A stretch of 64,000 nt of DNA, from NCBI GenBank assembly GCA_010093605.1, contig MU004191.1, positions 737,832 through 801,831 on the forward strand, read 5' to 3'. A program made the translations under genes and the position numbers. The stretch's first letter is position 1. Each line of letters opens with the position of its first letter. This DNA is from Lophium mytilinum. Its lineage: Eukaryota > Ascomycota > Dothideomycetes > Mytilinidiales > Mytilinidiaceae. Positions 23,306 to 35,400 of this stretch are shown piece by piece. The notes beneath the pieces were generated by a model. The model was not told the DNA's origin and made no database searches. It worked only from the letters and a program-made list of their open reading frames with translations.

Positions 23306-24244
23306 AGAATTTAGACAGAACGATACCATAGATGATGATGTAGAATAGTTCTTGGTCGCAAGTGGTAGATTCTATGATTGATTGGTGTTGAGAAGAGACG
23401 ATGTCTTCGGAATGGGGCTAGTTTCAGCAAGGACTAACGACTCGGCCACTTGTTCCCAACATCCTTTTCTGGTCCATCCACATCAAACTGTAAAAGAGAT
23501 AATCAAGAACACAAGAGAATCATACCGTTCATGGACGAAGGTTTGTCACAAACCCCTGGGCTTCTCACGTGAGATACACGTGACATTTCCTGGGTTGTAT
23601 CAGTTCCATAGTGTTTGGGTCATTTGCAAGCACAGCTCAAGGTCTATTTTAAAGGCCTAATTAGGTCTTTTGATACTCAACACAAGCAAATGAACGGTCT
23701 TCATGCATCAAATAACCACATTCGTCTCTCACCTGGCCCCATCGACAATCCCTCCAACTCGGACCACCCACTCCACAACCACCACCGCATCTGTGGCATG
23801 ATGTCCCAACAAGCTCCACCCTCGCCTCCACAAACCCCACAACGCTTGACTCGACGCTGCCCGTGGCTTAGCACGGGGTGGCGGCCGACTTAACAAGCAT
23901 CGCAGTTCTCTCCGGCAACCCCTCCTCCGCATTATCCTCTGCCCCACATGCACGAGGCGTATTTCCTTCTCTTGGACACGCGAACGCGGACTTCGGCCGT
24001 CCAGGTACGCAACATGAGTGGAAGATGCCGCGTAGAGGGGTATGCGGTGGTATATACGCCGTGAAGACCGCGAGGTGAGGGGCGTATTTCAAGCTCACGC
24101 GACGCGACTTCACTGAAGTATATGTCCTCATTTGTTACCACTGCATCCTACCAAAGACCTATATTCTTGTCTTCTGAGTTCATTCATTCCAGTTCAAGCT
24201 TTCGTATATACCAATTCTTCACGCTTCATCCTCCAACCGCCAAA
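23306..24244. promoter_or_regulatory. Intergenic, promoter of the aldolase gene
   Basis: Two CACGTG sites only 11 bp apart: 23566-23571, inside the 12-bp perfect palindrome TCTCACGTGAGA (23563-23574), and 23577-23582. The shared motif at 24028-24043 and a TATATAC box precede the start by about 200 bp. Small frames here are not convincing. Confidence 0.5.
24028..24043 (+). promoter_or_regulatory. Promoter motif shared with the LDH gene (copy 2)
   Basis: CCGCGTAGAGGGGTAT, 217 bp before the aldolase start, followed by GGTATATACGCC. Same orientation and similar distance as the copy at 21447. Confidence 0.4.
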
Positions 24245-25338
24245 ATGCAAAAGTCTACCATCCCCAACAAATCGCACCCCCTTCCCCCGGGAGTCTACAC
24301 CCCCGTCCTCTCCCTCTACGAACCAAATCCCACCCAAGACATCGATCATGAAGCCATGTACAAGCACGCACAGCACCTCGTACGGGGCGGCATGCACGGG
24401 CTTGTCTACCAAGGCACAAACGGCGAAGCAGCTCTCCTCTCACGAGAAGAAAAGATCGCAGTCCTCAAGAACATCCGCAAAGCAGTCGCCGACCTCGGCG
24501 TGCCCGACTACCCCATCGTCGCCGGTGTGAGTGGACAGAGCACAAACGAGAGCATCCAACTAACCAAAGACGCCGCGGAGGCGGGCGCGAGCTTTGGATT
24601 GCTACTACCACCCAGCTTCTGGGCAAAAGCCGTTACAGAAGACGTACTACGAGGCTTCTACCGTGACGTTGCTGACGAGAGCCCCATACCCATCGTGTGC
24701 TATAACGTACGTACCCCTCTCTTCCACCCCCACCCCTTTTCCACCCTTCATTTTCGTACTTACTTCCTCTCAAACAGTTCCCCGGCGTAACCTCCGGCGT
24801 CGACCTCAACTCCGACGACCTCGCCGCCCTGGCCACGCACCCGAACATCATCGGCACCAAACTAACCTGCGGCAACGTGGGCAAAGCGATCCGCCTAACC
24901 TCGCAGTTCACACCCGCGCAATTCTCCGTCTTCGGCGGCTCCTCCGACTTCCTCTACCCCACGCTTGCAGCCGGCGGCGTCGGCTGTGTGACGGGCATGG
25001 GCAACGTGTGGCCGAAGTCCACGGCCCGCGTCTACGATCTGTATGTCGCGGGCGAGCTCGAGGAGGCGCGGCGGCTGCAGGAGGTCGTGGCGAGCGCGGA
25101 GTGGGCGTGCAAGAAGAGCCTTGCGCTGACGAAGTTCGGGGCGGGGCATTTTGTGGGGAAGAAGATTGGGTTTGAGGACCCGCGGACGTGGTATCCAAGG
25201 AAGCCGTATGCGCCAGCGGGGGAGAAGTTGCAGGCGTGGACGGTGGAGGTGATGGGGGTGTTGGAGGTGGAGGAGGCGAGGATTCCGGATAGGGTGTTTA
25301 AGGGGAAGGGGACGAATGGGGTTAATGGGAGTAAGTGA
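24245..25338 (+). CDS. DHDPS/NAL-family aldolase
   Basis: Class I (Schiff-base) pyruvate-dependent lyase of 340 residues; exons 24245-24706 and 24778-25338. Family motifs: GTNGEAALLSREEK (the G-T-x-G-E pyruvate loop), AGVSGQSTNES, the Tyr of VCYNFPG that spans the exon join, and the Schiff-base Lys of IIGTKLTCG. Fungal members cleave 4-hydroxy-2-oxoglutarate or 2-keto-3-deoxy sugar acids to pyruvate plus an aldehyde. They rarely make lysine, since fungi use the aminoadipate route. Next to hydroxyacid and lactate dehydrogenases a catabolic role is likely. The 3' half is strongly GC-rich. The exact substrate is not determined. Confidence 0.92.
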
Positions 25339-25459
25339 GTAGATTAAGGAGAAAGATAGCATTATTGGCGTTTGTGGGATTTAGATAGATTCAATGAAGT
25401 AGAATTGTAGAAGGTATTTATATGAGATTCTTGGTTGTATATACAGGGTATTTGGTGAC

Positions 25460-26926
25460 TTAACACCCTCCACCTCCTCCACCCCCATCGCCTCCCCCTC
25501 CGCCCCCTCCTCCGCCGCCATCCCCTCCGATTCCACCTCCATCTCCGGCACTCATATTCTGCAGCTGCCCTCCTAGCTCTACACCGTGGTTGAACCTATG
25601 CAACGCAGAATTCAACTCCGCATTCGCAGACTTGCCATTCTTCAAATCCTTTGCCTTAAGATACGAAATCATCCCCAGCGGTTGTGTCCCCGCTAGAGTC
25701 TCCGCATGCGCCACCTCAACCGGATTCTTCGCTTTCTCCTCTCTTAGCAAATGCCGCTCCCAGTCCCGCAAGACCTGGAGCGTCGCCGCCGCCATGCCGA
25801 TATCCAGCCCTTGCATACGTATGTTCATTGACTCATCAGGAAGCGCGCCCTTGATACGCCATGTGCAGCTCGGCTTCACAGACTGTCCGGTCTGGCGACA
25901 GGGGTTGCACACATCGTGGTCGTCGAGACACGTCTTGCATTTCCAGCGGATGCCGACCATAGGTTTCGTCTTGCACCCGTCACAGGTCGCCGTTTTATGG
26001 ATCTCCTGCTCATCCACGAAGCCGTCCCAGAAGACGTGGTCCGCAACGATAGCGTTATTACAGAAAAGCGCGTGGCGGACCGTATCCCACCTCGCACCAT
26101 TCAAACTACTCACGCGGGCCGACGAGCGCCATTCATAGCTCGTACCATCCAGATTTTTGAACGTGAGCGAAGCGTACTCTCCCGTCGCTTCGAACTTAGG
26201 ATGAATCTGGACGCCGTAGGGGTTTGTGAGGGTTTCGCTGAGGACGGCGTCGGTCTTGCGGTTGCGGGTGAGGGTGTAGCTCCATAGGCTCTTTGCGTTG
26301 GAGGAGGGCGAGGACATAGTCCAGCAGTACTTCTTGTCGCGGATGTGGCCGCCTTTCTGCTCCATCTTGATGTAGAAGAGGGGTGCGTGTTTGGGGGATT
26401 TCTGTTGCACGACGGTGCGGAGTGAGGACCACTCTTGTGCGCCGAGCGGGTCGGCCCAGTCGCTGTCGACGCAGGGGTGGAATGTGCCATATAGTGAGGA
26501 TGTTGGGGGGGGAAGGTGCCATGTTTGCGGGATTGGAGCTGTGGTATAGGTGTTAGCAGTTACCTAAAGTTGTAGGCGTGGTAGGAGACTAACGTTGGCG
26601 ATGTTCTTCAAGGTAATTGACAAGCTCTTTGGGATCTACGAGGGAGAGGTTCTGAGGTGTTGTGGGTCTTGGATGGTGTCCTGATGCTGGTAGCTCTACT
26701 GGCTGTTGTGGCGCAAGATGACTCTGGGACTGTGGTGAATAATACTGAGGCTGCATGGGTGGTGCCTGGGCATATGGGTGCTGCACATATGGTGTGTGGT
26801 GTTTGTTGGATAGGCATTGGCGAACCGGCTGGATATTGAGCCTGGGGATAACTTTGCGGAGGATAGCCTTGCTGTGATTGTTGATATCCCTGGCCTGGCG
26901 TATAGCTATTTGGTCCCCATGGCTGC
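25460..26926 (-). pseudogene. 3' part of a ZZ-type zinc-finger gene, 5' end severed by a retroelement
   Basis: Exons 26926-26594 (entering from the retroelement border) and 26538-25460, intron 55 nt. The N-terminal part is rich in Gln, Pro, Tyr and Gly, followed by a short helix (DPKELVNYLEEHRQ). The large exon encodes a folded region and a ZZ-like finger, C-x2-C ... KCKTC ... DVCNPC, whose usual final histidine pair is not obvious. It ends in a long glycine run interrupted by Asp and closing in Cys. There is no start codon on this side; the frame runs straight into the LTR at 26927. Between about 26785 and 26810 the Q-rich frame shifts by +1 (or -2) at an AC-rich microsatellite. The gene is presumably inactive. 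No precise cellular function is known to me. Confidence 0.8.
25465..25545 (-). repeat. Glycine-codon run at the 3' end of the ZZ gene
   Basis: Plus-strand CCN-rich trinucleotide stretch that reads on the minus strand as about 20 Gly with scattered Asp, ending GGGC then stop. Likely length-variable. Confidence 0.7.
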
Positions 26927-27077
26927 TGTCACGTATGAGTAGCAGGCGTACGTTGTGTACGTGATGTGCAAATTAGAATATTAATTAATTAAGTAATAAT
27001 GCTAGCTACTAGAAAGCGAAAGGGTTGTAGGAGCTCTATGGCTCCTACCTCCACGTTAGAGCGGTACGCTCCTGACA
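26927..27077 (-). repeat. Element A 3' LTR (left copy, little mutated)
   Basis: 151 bp, TGTCA...TGACA. Retains many TpG and CpA steps and an internal inverted repeat (GTAGGAGC...GCTCCTAC). It differs from the right copy at 35 sites, 34 of them C-to-T or G-to-A in the right copy. Confidence 0.92.
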
Positions 27078-28094
27078 ATTGCCCCCCTCCAAAGAGAGCG
27101 GGTGTCCTTATCCGCATGCTAGAGATTAGAAGAAAAGGTCCCTAGAAAGCGGGTGTCCTCTAATATAAACTAAAGAAAGAGGGAATTAAAAGGAAAATAG
27201 GCATATTAGGGCTATACGCCGGGTATAATAAACTAGAGCTAAGAAAAGAGTTTAAAGAAAAATAGGCATAATAGAGCTATATACTAAGTATAGTAAATCT
27301 TAGTTACTAGATATTTAAGTACTTCTAGGTAATTAAACTATAGCTAATTAAACTAGAAGGTAATACTATAGATAATTAAGTCTTTCTTTTATATTTAGAT
27401 TTACGCGTAGTATATAGATAAGAGTTCTTAGAAATAGTTATAGAAAATTTCTTTATAAGATTATATAGTTTCTACTATTATATACTTACTTAAATAGTTA
27501 TAGATAGCTACTTAGGTTTTAGTCTTATAGCTAAAAATACTATTAGCTCTAGTAGGCTATCTTTAGATAGAATAGGCGTATTTTATTATAAGTAAATATT
27601 CTATATACTTAATAATAACTTCTATATTTTATATTTATTCTTCTTTACTTATATAAAATTAAACTTAGTATTATTTAAATCTCTATTATTTATATCTCTA
27701 TTATAACTACTATAGGTTTTATATAATTATAGGCTATATATATTATTTAGAATATTATTAAGTATATTAGTAACTTTCTTTTATAGATTAAAAGCTTTAT
27801 ATTTAAGGCTACTTATTTCTAGCCTCTTTATCTATAAGTATTTATTAGAGTATATAGCTAGTATAGACTATACTTTTCTTCTATTTTTAAATATTTCTAT
27901 AAATATTTACTATAGAATAAAATTACTATATTATTACTTAACTAGTCTCTATTATACTAGGGTTAGTAGGGGTTATACTAGGCTAAATAGAGCTAGTAGA
28001 GCTAGTATAGCTACTAGGGCTAGCTATAGAGCTTATAGAGTTAATAGAGCTAGTAAAGCTACTAGAGCTAGATATAAAGCTAGTAGAGTTAGTA
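27078..28094 (-). other. Element A, left internal segment, no recognisable coding
   Basis: Starts with the polypurine tract. 27078 to about 27300 is only lightly RIP-mutated; beyond that mutation is saturating. Contains two copies of a TAGGCATA...GCTATA...GTATA-TAAA unit about 66 bp apart (near 27196 and 27263). Ends in a degenerate AGAGCTAGT minisatellite. Confidence 0.6.
27960..28094. repeat. Minisatellite AGAGCTAGTA/AGCTACTAGG, left half
   Basis: Degenerate tandem units of about 9-12 bp. The pattern resumes at 52948-52978 on the other side of element D, so D landed inside the array. Confidence 0.6.
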
Positions 28095-28272
28095 TATTAT
28101 AGTTCTATAGTTAATAGGCTCTAGTATATAGTATATAATAGATATTTATATATATATCTAGCTAGATACTAGTATTTTATATACTAATACCTATATAGCC
28201 CTTAAGGCTATATCTACTAGCTAGTAATAGAATACCTTTTACCTCTACTTTTATTACACTTAAACTATACTA
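28095..28272 (+). repeat. Element D 5' LTR
   Basis: 178 bp starting TATTATAG, preceded by TAGTA. Aligns without gaps to 52770-52947; differences are mostly transitions, this copy being the more AT-rich. Confidence 0.9.
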
Positions 28273-28373
28273 TTTAGTAGCTTAGTACTATACTAGTAGA
28301 GCTTTATTAGCTTACTAGCTTACTTATTATAAGTACTAGATTTATAGTTCTCTAAGAACCTTAGAATTATTAC

Positions 28374-28573
28374 TATTATAGCTATATAATTATATATAAT
28401 ATATAACTAGAGGTTATATAATAGAGGCTCTATAGAATAGATAAATATTACTCCGCTCTTTAGGTTATTATAATATCTATTCTAGAAACCTCTTTCTCTC
28501 TTATATTTATCTTTTATTAATATTAATACTATTTAATTTAATAATTCTAACATTCTAACCTTAAGCCCTAATA
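28374..28573 (+). repeat. Element B 5' LTR
   Basis: 200 bp, gap-free match to 36822-37021, more AT-rich than its partner; preceded by ATTAC. Confidence 0.93.
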
Positions 28574-30939
28574 TAAGATAAATACTCTTCTAGCTTCTAG
28601 AAGTAATAGAAGCACCCCTAGAAATTTTCTATAATAGAGTGCGCTTTTATAATAAGCTATAGAATACCTATACCTTTCTATATAGTAACTATTAGTAGAG
28701 TTATAGACCCCTAATAAAGACTATACTAATATAGTATTCTATTAGTAGCGCCGCAGGCCCCTAATAAAGTAATCTAACTATTATACGCAATATTAGGTAA
28801 TAGACCTTATAACTATAGTAAACGCTCTATAATAAGCCCCTATAATAGAAAAGTAGTAGTAGTACTCTAGAAAGTCTCTACTAATTATTAATTACTTTAA
28901 TAGCTCTATAACTTCTTCTTCTATTTACTATTACTATATAAAGACTAACGCCTAGAAAGCTTAGTATAGATAATAGCGCGTACACGCGCCTAGTATTACT
29001 AATTAATTACTATTACTATATAGAGACTAACGCCCGGAAAGCTTAGTATTAATAATAGCTAGCCTACGCGTATACTTAGTATTATAGAATAAATATTTAT
29101 AGACTACCTATTTTCTATATACTATCTATTTTCTATATACTACCTATTTTATAAATAGACTATCTAATACTAAACTTATTTACTATAGCCTCTAGATAGT
29201 CCCGCGGCTAGGTATAACTAGTACTACTAGTACTACCCTTTTAAACCTTCCACGCGTCTAAGAGCGCGTAGTAAATAACCTAATTTTAATAGGCTCTTGC
29301 ATATAAATTTAATACCTTACCCCTTTAAGTTTCCTTTCTTCTATACTAACTTTTTCCACCTTCTTATATAGCTAACTCTAATTACTATACTTTTAACCGC
29401 GCTAAAGCTCTATAGTTTAGTAACTCCGTCTCTAGTAAATACTCTACTACTAGACGCCTATTTAGTAATACTAATAGCATGCCTATTAACCCTCGCCGCA
29501 TTAGCATTATATTATAATAAGAAGGCGCTCTAAACCTATAGCACCTTCTTATAGAAGATAATAATAATAATATAATATAGATTAATTATAGCCTACAGCC
29601 TCCTCTTATTTAACTAATAAATCCACCCTTCTAGAGCGCTACTTAGTCTTAGTTATAGATATTAGCTACTACTTTTTAACCTCTATCTATTAGACTAATC
29701 TCTTCTATTACGCCCGCTAAGCTCTAATATTATTAAACTAAGTTTAGTACTATAGGTAAACCCCTACTAGTTACTCTAGCTCCTCTAGTAGAGATAATAC
29801 TTCTAATATCTTACGTTAGTAGTTATATACTAGGCAACTTCTATTTATCTACTATAGATAATATAACTACTAGACTTAATAATATAGCTACCGGACTTAA
29901 TAATATAGCTACCGGACTTAATAACACTACCGCCTATAATAAGGACTCCTCCTCTAACTTTAATTCCGCTGATAAATATAACTATTAAGAGGAGGAATAT
30001 TAGTTTAGTAATAATATAGATAATAAAGTTAATAAACTTAAAATAGCCTACTAAGGTATTACTATTAATACTTCTAACGCTATAGCGTACTATAATACTA
30101 TTTCTAAAATATATTAGTCCCGCAACTCTAAGTATCTAAGAATACTACTAGTTTATAGTATTCCCTTCCCTAATATATTTCTATTACGGCACTAATCTAC
30201 CCGCGTTAAATTAATTACTAGACTTAACACTTCTAACTTAGCCTAGTAAGTAGCGGGTATAGAATAAAGTAATAAGTAATATATTATAATACATATAGAA
30301 GACTATTAATAATTATATCTAGTAATTATATAGCGCGCTAGCAGCTCTATCTTTAAGATGTAGTATAGTAATAGACTATAAGAATAATATAAGCTTTAAA
30401 ACCTATAGAAGCTTATTTAAAATATTTAACTAGCACTATAATAATAGTAGAACTATATTATACTAGTAGATAAGAACTATAATAACTCTAAGTATAGAAT
30501 AAATATTACTATATAAGAATAAGACGCTACTAATACTACTATTAAGAACCTAAATAAGAAATATTTACTTACTAATAATAAACTCTCTAAGCTTTAGATG
30601 CAGGTCCGCACTCTTAACTATAAACTTAAGTTTAAGTAGATAGAGTTAGCCCGCGTATAACGCCTACGTAATAAAAAGCACGCTAACTTCTAGGCCTAAA
30701 CCCTTTAGCTTAATAACCTAGAAGCTAAATACTAATAGGCCTTAATGCGGATTACCTAGCTTAAAGCTTAAGTCTAATAGAATATATTAGCGGAATAACC
30801 TAATAATCTATATATAGATAAATACTCTAATTATAATTCTACTAATAAGGCCTTTCTACCGCTACTAGTAGAACTATACACCCTTAACCTAAATAAGTTC
30901 TAGCGTAACCGCGTTTTAGAATAATACTTTACTACTACT

Positions 30940-31860
30940 AGAGGTAGAGGTAGAGGTAGAGGTAGAGATAATCTAAATCTAAGCTAACTAGGCGGTTTTA
31001 CTTAGCTATAGGTCTATGGACCCGTCTATCCTTAATTTAGATAATAAGGCTCTTAACCTAAGTATACCTACTTATAGGACTTTAAATTAAAAGCTTTAGT
31101 ATATATAGCCTAGAAGAACTATCTAATCTACTTAGTCTAAGTAGACTAGTAGACCTATTCTATAGCTATAACCTAAATCTAACTTACTATTAGCTACTAT
31201 AAGGGGCGTATATATAAGGTTATAGAAGACTATAGTCTTCTTATATCTACTAACCTATATTAATTACTTAAGAAACTTATCTAAAACCTAGACGCTATAT
31301 TCTAAAAGAGTAACACTATTTATTATAACTGCCTTCTTAACTAGCTTAATAGTAAGGGCATAAAATAGTAATATAATAAAAAGACGTTAGACTTTCTATA
31401 ATATCTTAATATTATTCTTAATAGGCTAAAGTATAGCAAAATTAATAACAGCCTCGCGACTTAATACTGTTACCTTAAGAAAATACTACGCACTAATCTT
31501 GCTAAATATATTAACTTTAGTTTATTAACCTAGTACTAGATAAAAGATAATATCCTATATAAGAACTATTATTGCATTTAACGTAAAAAATAAGCCTATA
31601 AAGAGCTTCTTACTATATAGATCTTAGTATACTAATTAAATAATATATATATATAAGATAGCTATTATAATATAAACTGCGTCTAATATAAGTAGTTTAT
31701 TACTAAGACTAATAACTATATTATAGTTAAGAAGACTACTATAGTTCCGTTACTAAGCGTTCTACTATATATTTATTTACGCCTTAGTAAGAAAGAACGC
31801 TGCTTTAGCTACTTTAAGAAGAACTACCGTACTAGCGACTCTAAATGCGCCATGGCTAGA
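30940..31860 (+). pseudogene. Element B gag relic with RG repeat and damaged zinc knuckle
   Basis: A hexamer run GGTAGA (about 30940-30968) reads Arg-Gly repeats. A knuckle-like segment begins C at 31801 and ends C at 31846; the expected second Cys and the His both read Tyr (TAC at 31810 and 31825), the products of G-to-A in TGC and C-to-T in CAC. Confidence 0.6.
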
Positions 31861-33249
31861 AAGACTATAATAGAGGCTTAGCGCGATAAGCGCCTTACCG
31901 CCGCTAGTATTAATAGTCTAGAACTTAATGCCTTTAACTATAGTAGTAACTAAAAGTATTAGTATAAGTATAAATATAAGAATAAATAGGGATAAGATAA
32001 TAAAGAAGTTTATTCTAATAGTTTAGAAAATACTTAATCTCTAATAAAAGTTATTATTAGAGATAGTTAGAAGATACGCTAGCTTAAGCTCTTATATATA
32101 TCTAAGAGCTTAAGCTACCCCCTCTAAAACCCCCTAATATTAAACTTTTAGCTTACGCTATTAGACTTGCCCTATTATTAAGTAAATAGATAGACTTTAA
32201 CTATAGAATTAAAACTTTAACTAGAATAGCTAAATCTATAGTCCTTATAGACTCTAGATGCAGCGGATTTATATTTATTTCTATAAGCTTTATAAAATAC
32301 TATAAACTTAATATCTATAAGGCTACTCCGTGTAATATTAAACTGCTAAATAGTTCTACCTTAGTTATTAATAAAGTAGCTAAAGTTACTATGCAGATTA
32401 AAGGACACTATAATAAATTCTAGGCCCTTATCTATAATCTTAAAGGCTATAATATTATTCTTAGTATAGGCTAGCTTATAATATATAATACCTATATAAA
32501 ATTTAGTACCTAGATAATATAACTAGACTTAAATTACTACTATTCTTAGTGCCTAGTTAATTATAAACTAGTCTATATCTAGTCTAAAGACCCTATTACC
32601 TATACTAGTAAACGCCTATTCTAGTAGAAGCTTAACACCTAACTTACTACTTTTAAAGCGCTTAATATTAACATAGTATCTAGTAATAAGTATTTATATA
32701 ACTTCTAGTAGTTACTAGAGAAAGATACTATCTATATATAGCCTAAGTATTTTAAACTAACGCTTATAGATAAGAGAGAGAAAGCCTAAGCGCGCGCTAA
32801 TAGGCGCCTATATAAACTAGGTAATACTATCCTAGGTCTAGTAAATTTTACTAATAACCTAGCGGCTATTAGTCTCTACGTAATATTAAAGGACAATTAA
32901 TAAAAATTCTTTAAGAAGATAGAGCGCAAGCTAATAACTTATAATAAACTTAAAGCGCTAGTGCCTATTAAATATTATAGCTTTCTTAATATATAGAATC
33001 TAAAGAAAGCTAATAAGCTTCTACCCTATTATAAAGTAAAGGACGGCACTAATATTAACTACTATATTAATATTAAGCTAGAAACTAAGGCCCCGGCCTA
33101 TAAAGTCTATAGGCTCTTATAAGATAAAATACTAGTAGTTAAAATATTTATTAATAAAATATATAGTAAAGGCTATATTAGAAAAAGTAATAGTTAGTAT
33201 ACTACTTCTATTATTATTATCTATAAACTAGAGGGAGGCCTTTATATTT

Positions 33250-35400
33250 ATATAGACTATTAAGGCCTTAACACTATTATAATTAAAGCTTATAACGTTC
33301 CGCCGGCTATAAAAGATACTCTTGCGCTATTAAAATATGCTAGATATTACATAAAGTTTAACATTATAGCCGCTTTTAACGCTATTAGAATATAAGAAGA
33401 AGATAAGAAATACACGGCTTTTCTTATAAGATATAGCCTATTTAAGTTTACTATCTTACCTTTTAGCCTATATAACGCTCTAGCGACCTTCTAGGCCTTT
33501 ATTAATAATATTCTACTTAAATACCTTAATAACTTCTATACGGCCTATCTTAATAATATTCTTATCTTTAGTAAGACGTTAGAGGAATATATAGGCTATA
33601 TTAAGAAAGTCCTTTAATAACTTTATAAAGCCGGCCTATTCCTTAATATTATAAAATGTAAGTTCTATAAATAAGAGGTTAAGTACCTAGGCATTATTAT
33701 TAGTGTTAACAGCCTTAAGATAGATCTAGCTAAGGTTAAAATAGTTATTAACTAGCTATAACTATAGAACCTCTATAATATATAAGCTTTTCTAGGCTTC
33801 TATAACTTCTACTAGCGATTTATTATTACCTATTCTAATATTACAGGGCCGCTTATAAGACTTACTAGAGTAGAGGTCTATAAGTAGTTTACCTTTCTAT
33901 AGTAGAAAGGTAGCTTAAAGAACTTCTTCTTTAAGTAGATAAAATAAGCGTTTATTAATGCTTCTTAGATAGCCTACTTTAATCTAAATCTAAAGATCTA
34001 GGTAGAATATAATATATTTAATACTATTATAGCTACTATACTATTCTAAATATAAGCTAATAGCATCCTCTATTCTATTGCGTTTATATCTTACTAAATA
34101 AGCACAGCCTAACTTAATTATTAAATCTATAATAAAGAACTTCTAGCAATTATCCGCGCCTTTAAAGAATAGCGTATAGAACTTACTAGTTATAGCTATA
34201 GTAACCCTATTAAAGTCCTTTTAGACTACTAGACATTATAGTATTTTATAGAAACTAAGTAGCTTAACTAGAGATAAGCTAGATAGGCTAAATTCCTCTT
34301 AGAGTTTAACTTCTAGATTACTTATAGGCTAGGTAAGAATAATAGCAAGGCTAATTTACTAACTAGGCGCCCAGGCAATATACTAGATTAGGATAATAAA
34401 TGCTATAAAATCTAGCAATAAACTATCCTTAAGAATTATAATCTAGAACTAGAAATGCGTTACGCTATTAAACTAGTATATATTATAACTAACGGCATTA
34501 TATATAATATAGTCTCTCTTATAGTAATAATATATAACCTTAGTAAAGTAAAACTTAATTAGGGGGAGTTATAAAATAACTCTAATAAAGAACTGCTAGA
34601 GCTACTAAGTAGGCAGAGGGAGTTATAGAGTAGCCCTGCTAAAGATGCAGTAGATTAAGATATTATAGATTATATATAAGAAGCTCTTACTAATAATATT
34701 ATTACTAACGCCATTAAAGATGCTATTAGAGCTAAGCTTTACTACTTACCTACTAACATTATTAAGAACTACAGCGTTAAGCTTAAACTCCATAACTATA
34801 TAATTTATAATAGCCTTATCTTTATTTAAAAGGACTGTCTATATATTTCTACTAAGAAGAAACTCTAGTTAGCTATTATTAAAAGCCTATATAAATCTCC
34901 CCTAGTTAGCTATAGTAGAACTACGTCTATATATAACTAAGTTTTAATATATTACTTCTAGCTATAAATAACTAATAATATTAACTACTATATTAAGGCT
35001 TACTAACTATATAACTATATTAAGTACGCACGTAATATAAAGTAAGGCTTTCTTAAACTACTTTCTATTTCTAAGAGGTACTAGACTAAGCTTATAGTTA
35101 ATTTTATTAGTCCCCTACCTATATACTTATAATTTAGATAAGACTACTAATATATTATAGTTATTATTAATAGACTATCTAAGATGCGCAAGTTTATCCC
35201 TATAGTAATAATAGACGCTAAGAAAGTCGCCTAAGCATTTCTAGAATAGATCTAGCGTATAGAAGGATACCTAGAATTAATTATCTCTAATTAGGGTTCT
35301 TAATTTATTTCTACCTTTTAGTCTCGCCTATATAAATATATTAGTATAAAACTAAAGCTATCTACTATATTTTACTCTAAAATAGATAGATAGACTAAAA
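33250..35400 (+). pseudogene. Element B pol relic (RT, RNase H, integrase)
   Basis: All in one plus frame: IDY-stop-GLN at 33252-33272 (family VDYRGLN), YLNNIL at 33546-33563 (YLDDIL with both Asp changed to Asn), TYRLGKNNSKANLLTRR at about 34320-34370 (the end of RNase H), and SN-stop-GS-stop-F at 35286-35306 (integrase SDRGSQF). No frame change is needed across 2 kb. Confidence 0.85.

Noticed and set aside
24594-25175. Long Arg-rich frames on both strands over the aldolase
   Set aside because: Shadows of a strongly GC-rich real exon.
26110-26522. Minus frames of 108-126 codons over the ZZ gene
   Set aside because: Shadows; the ZZ frame explains the sequence and joins correctly at the intron.
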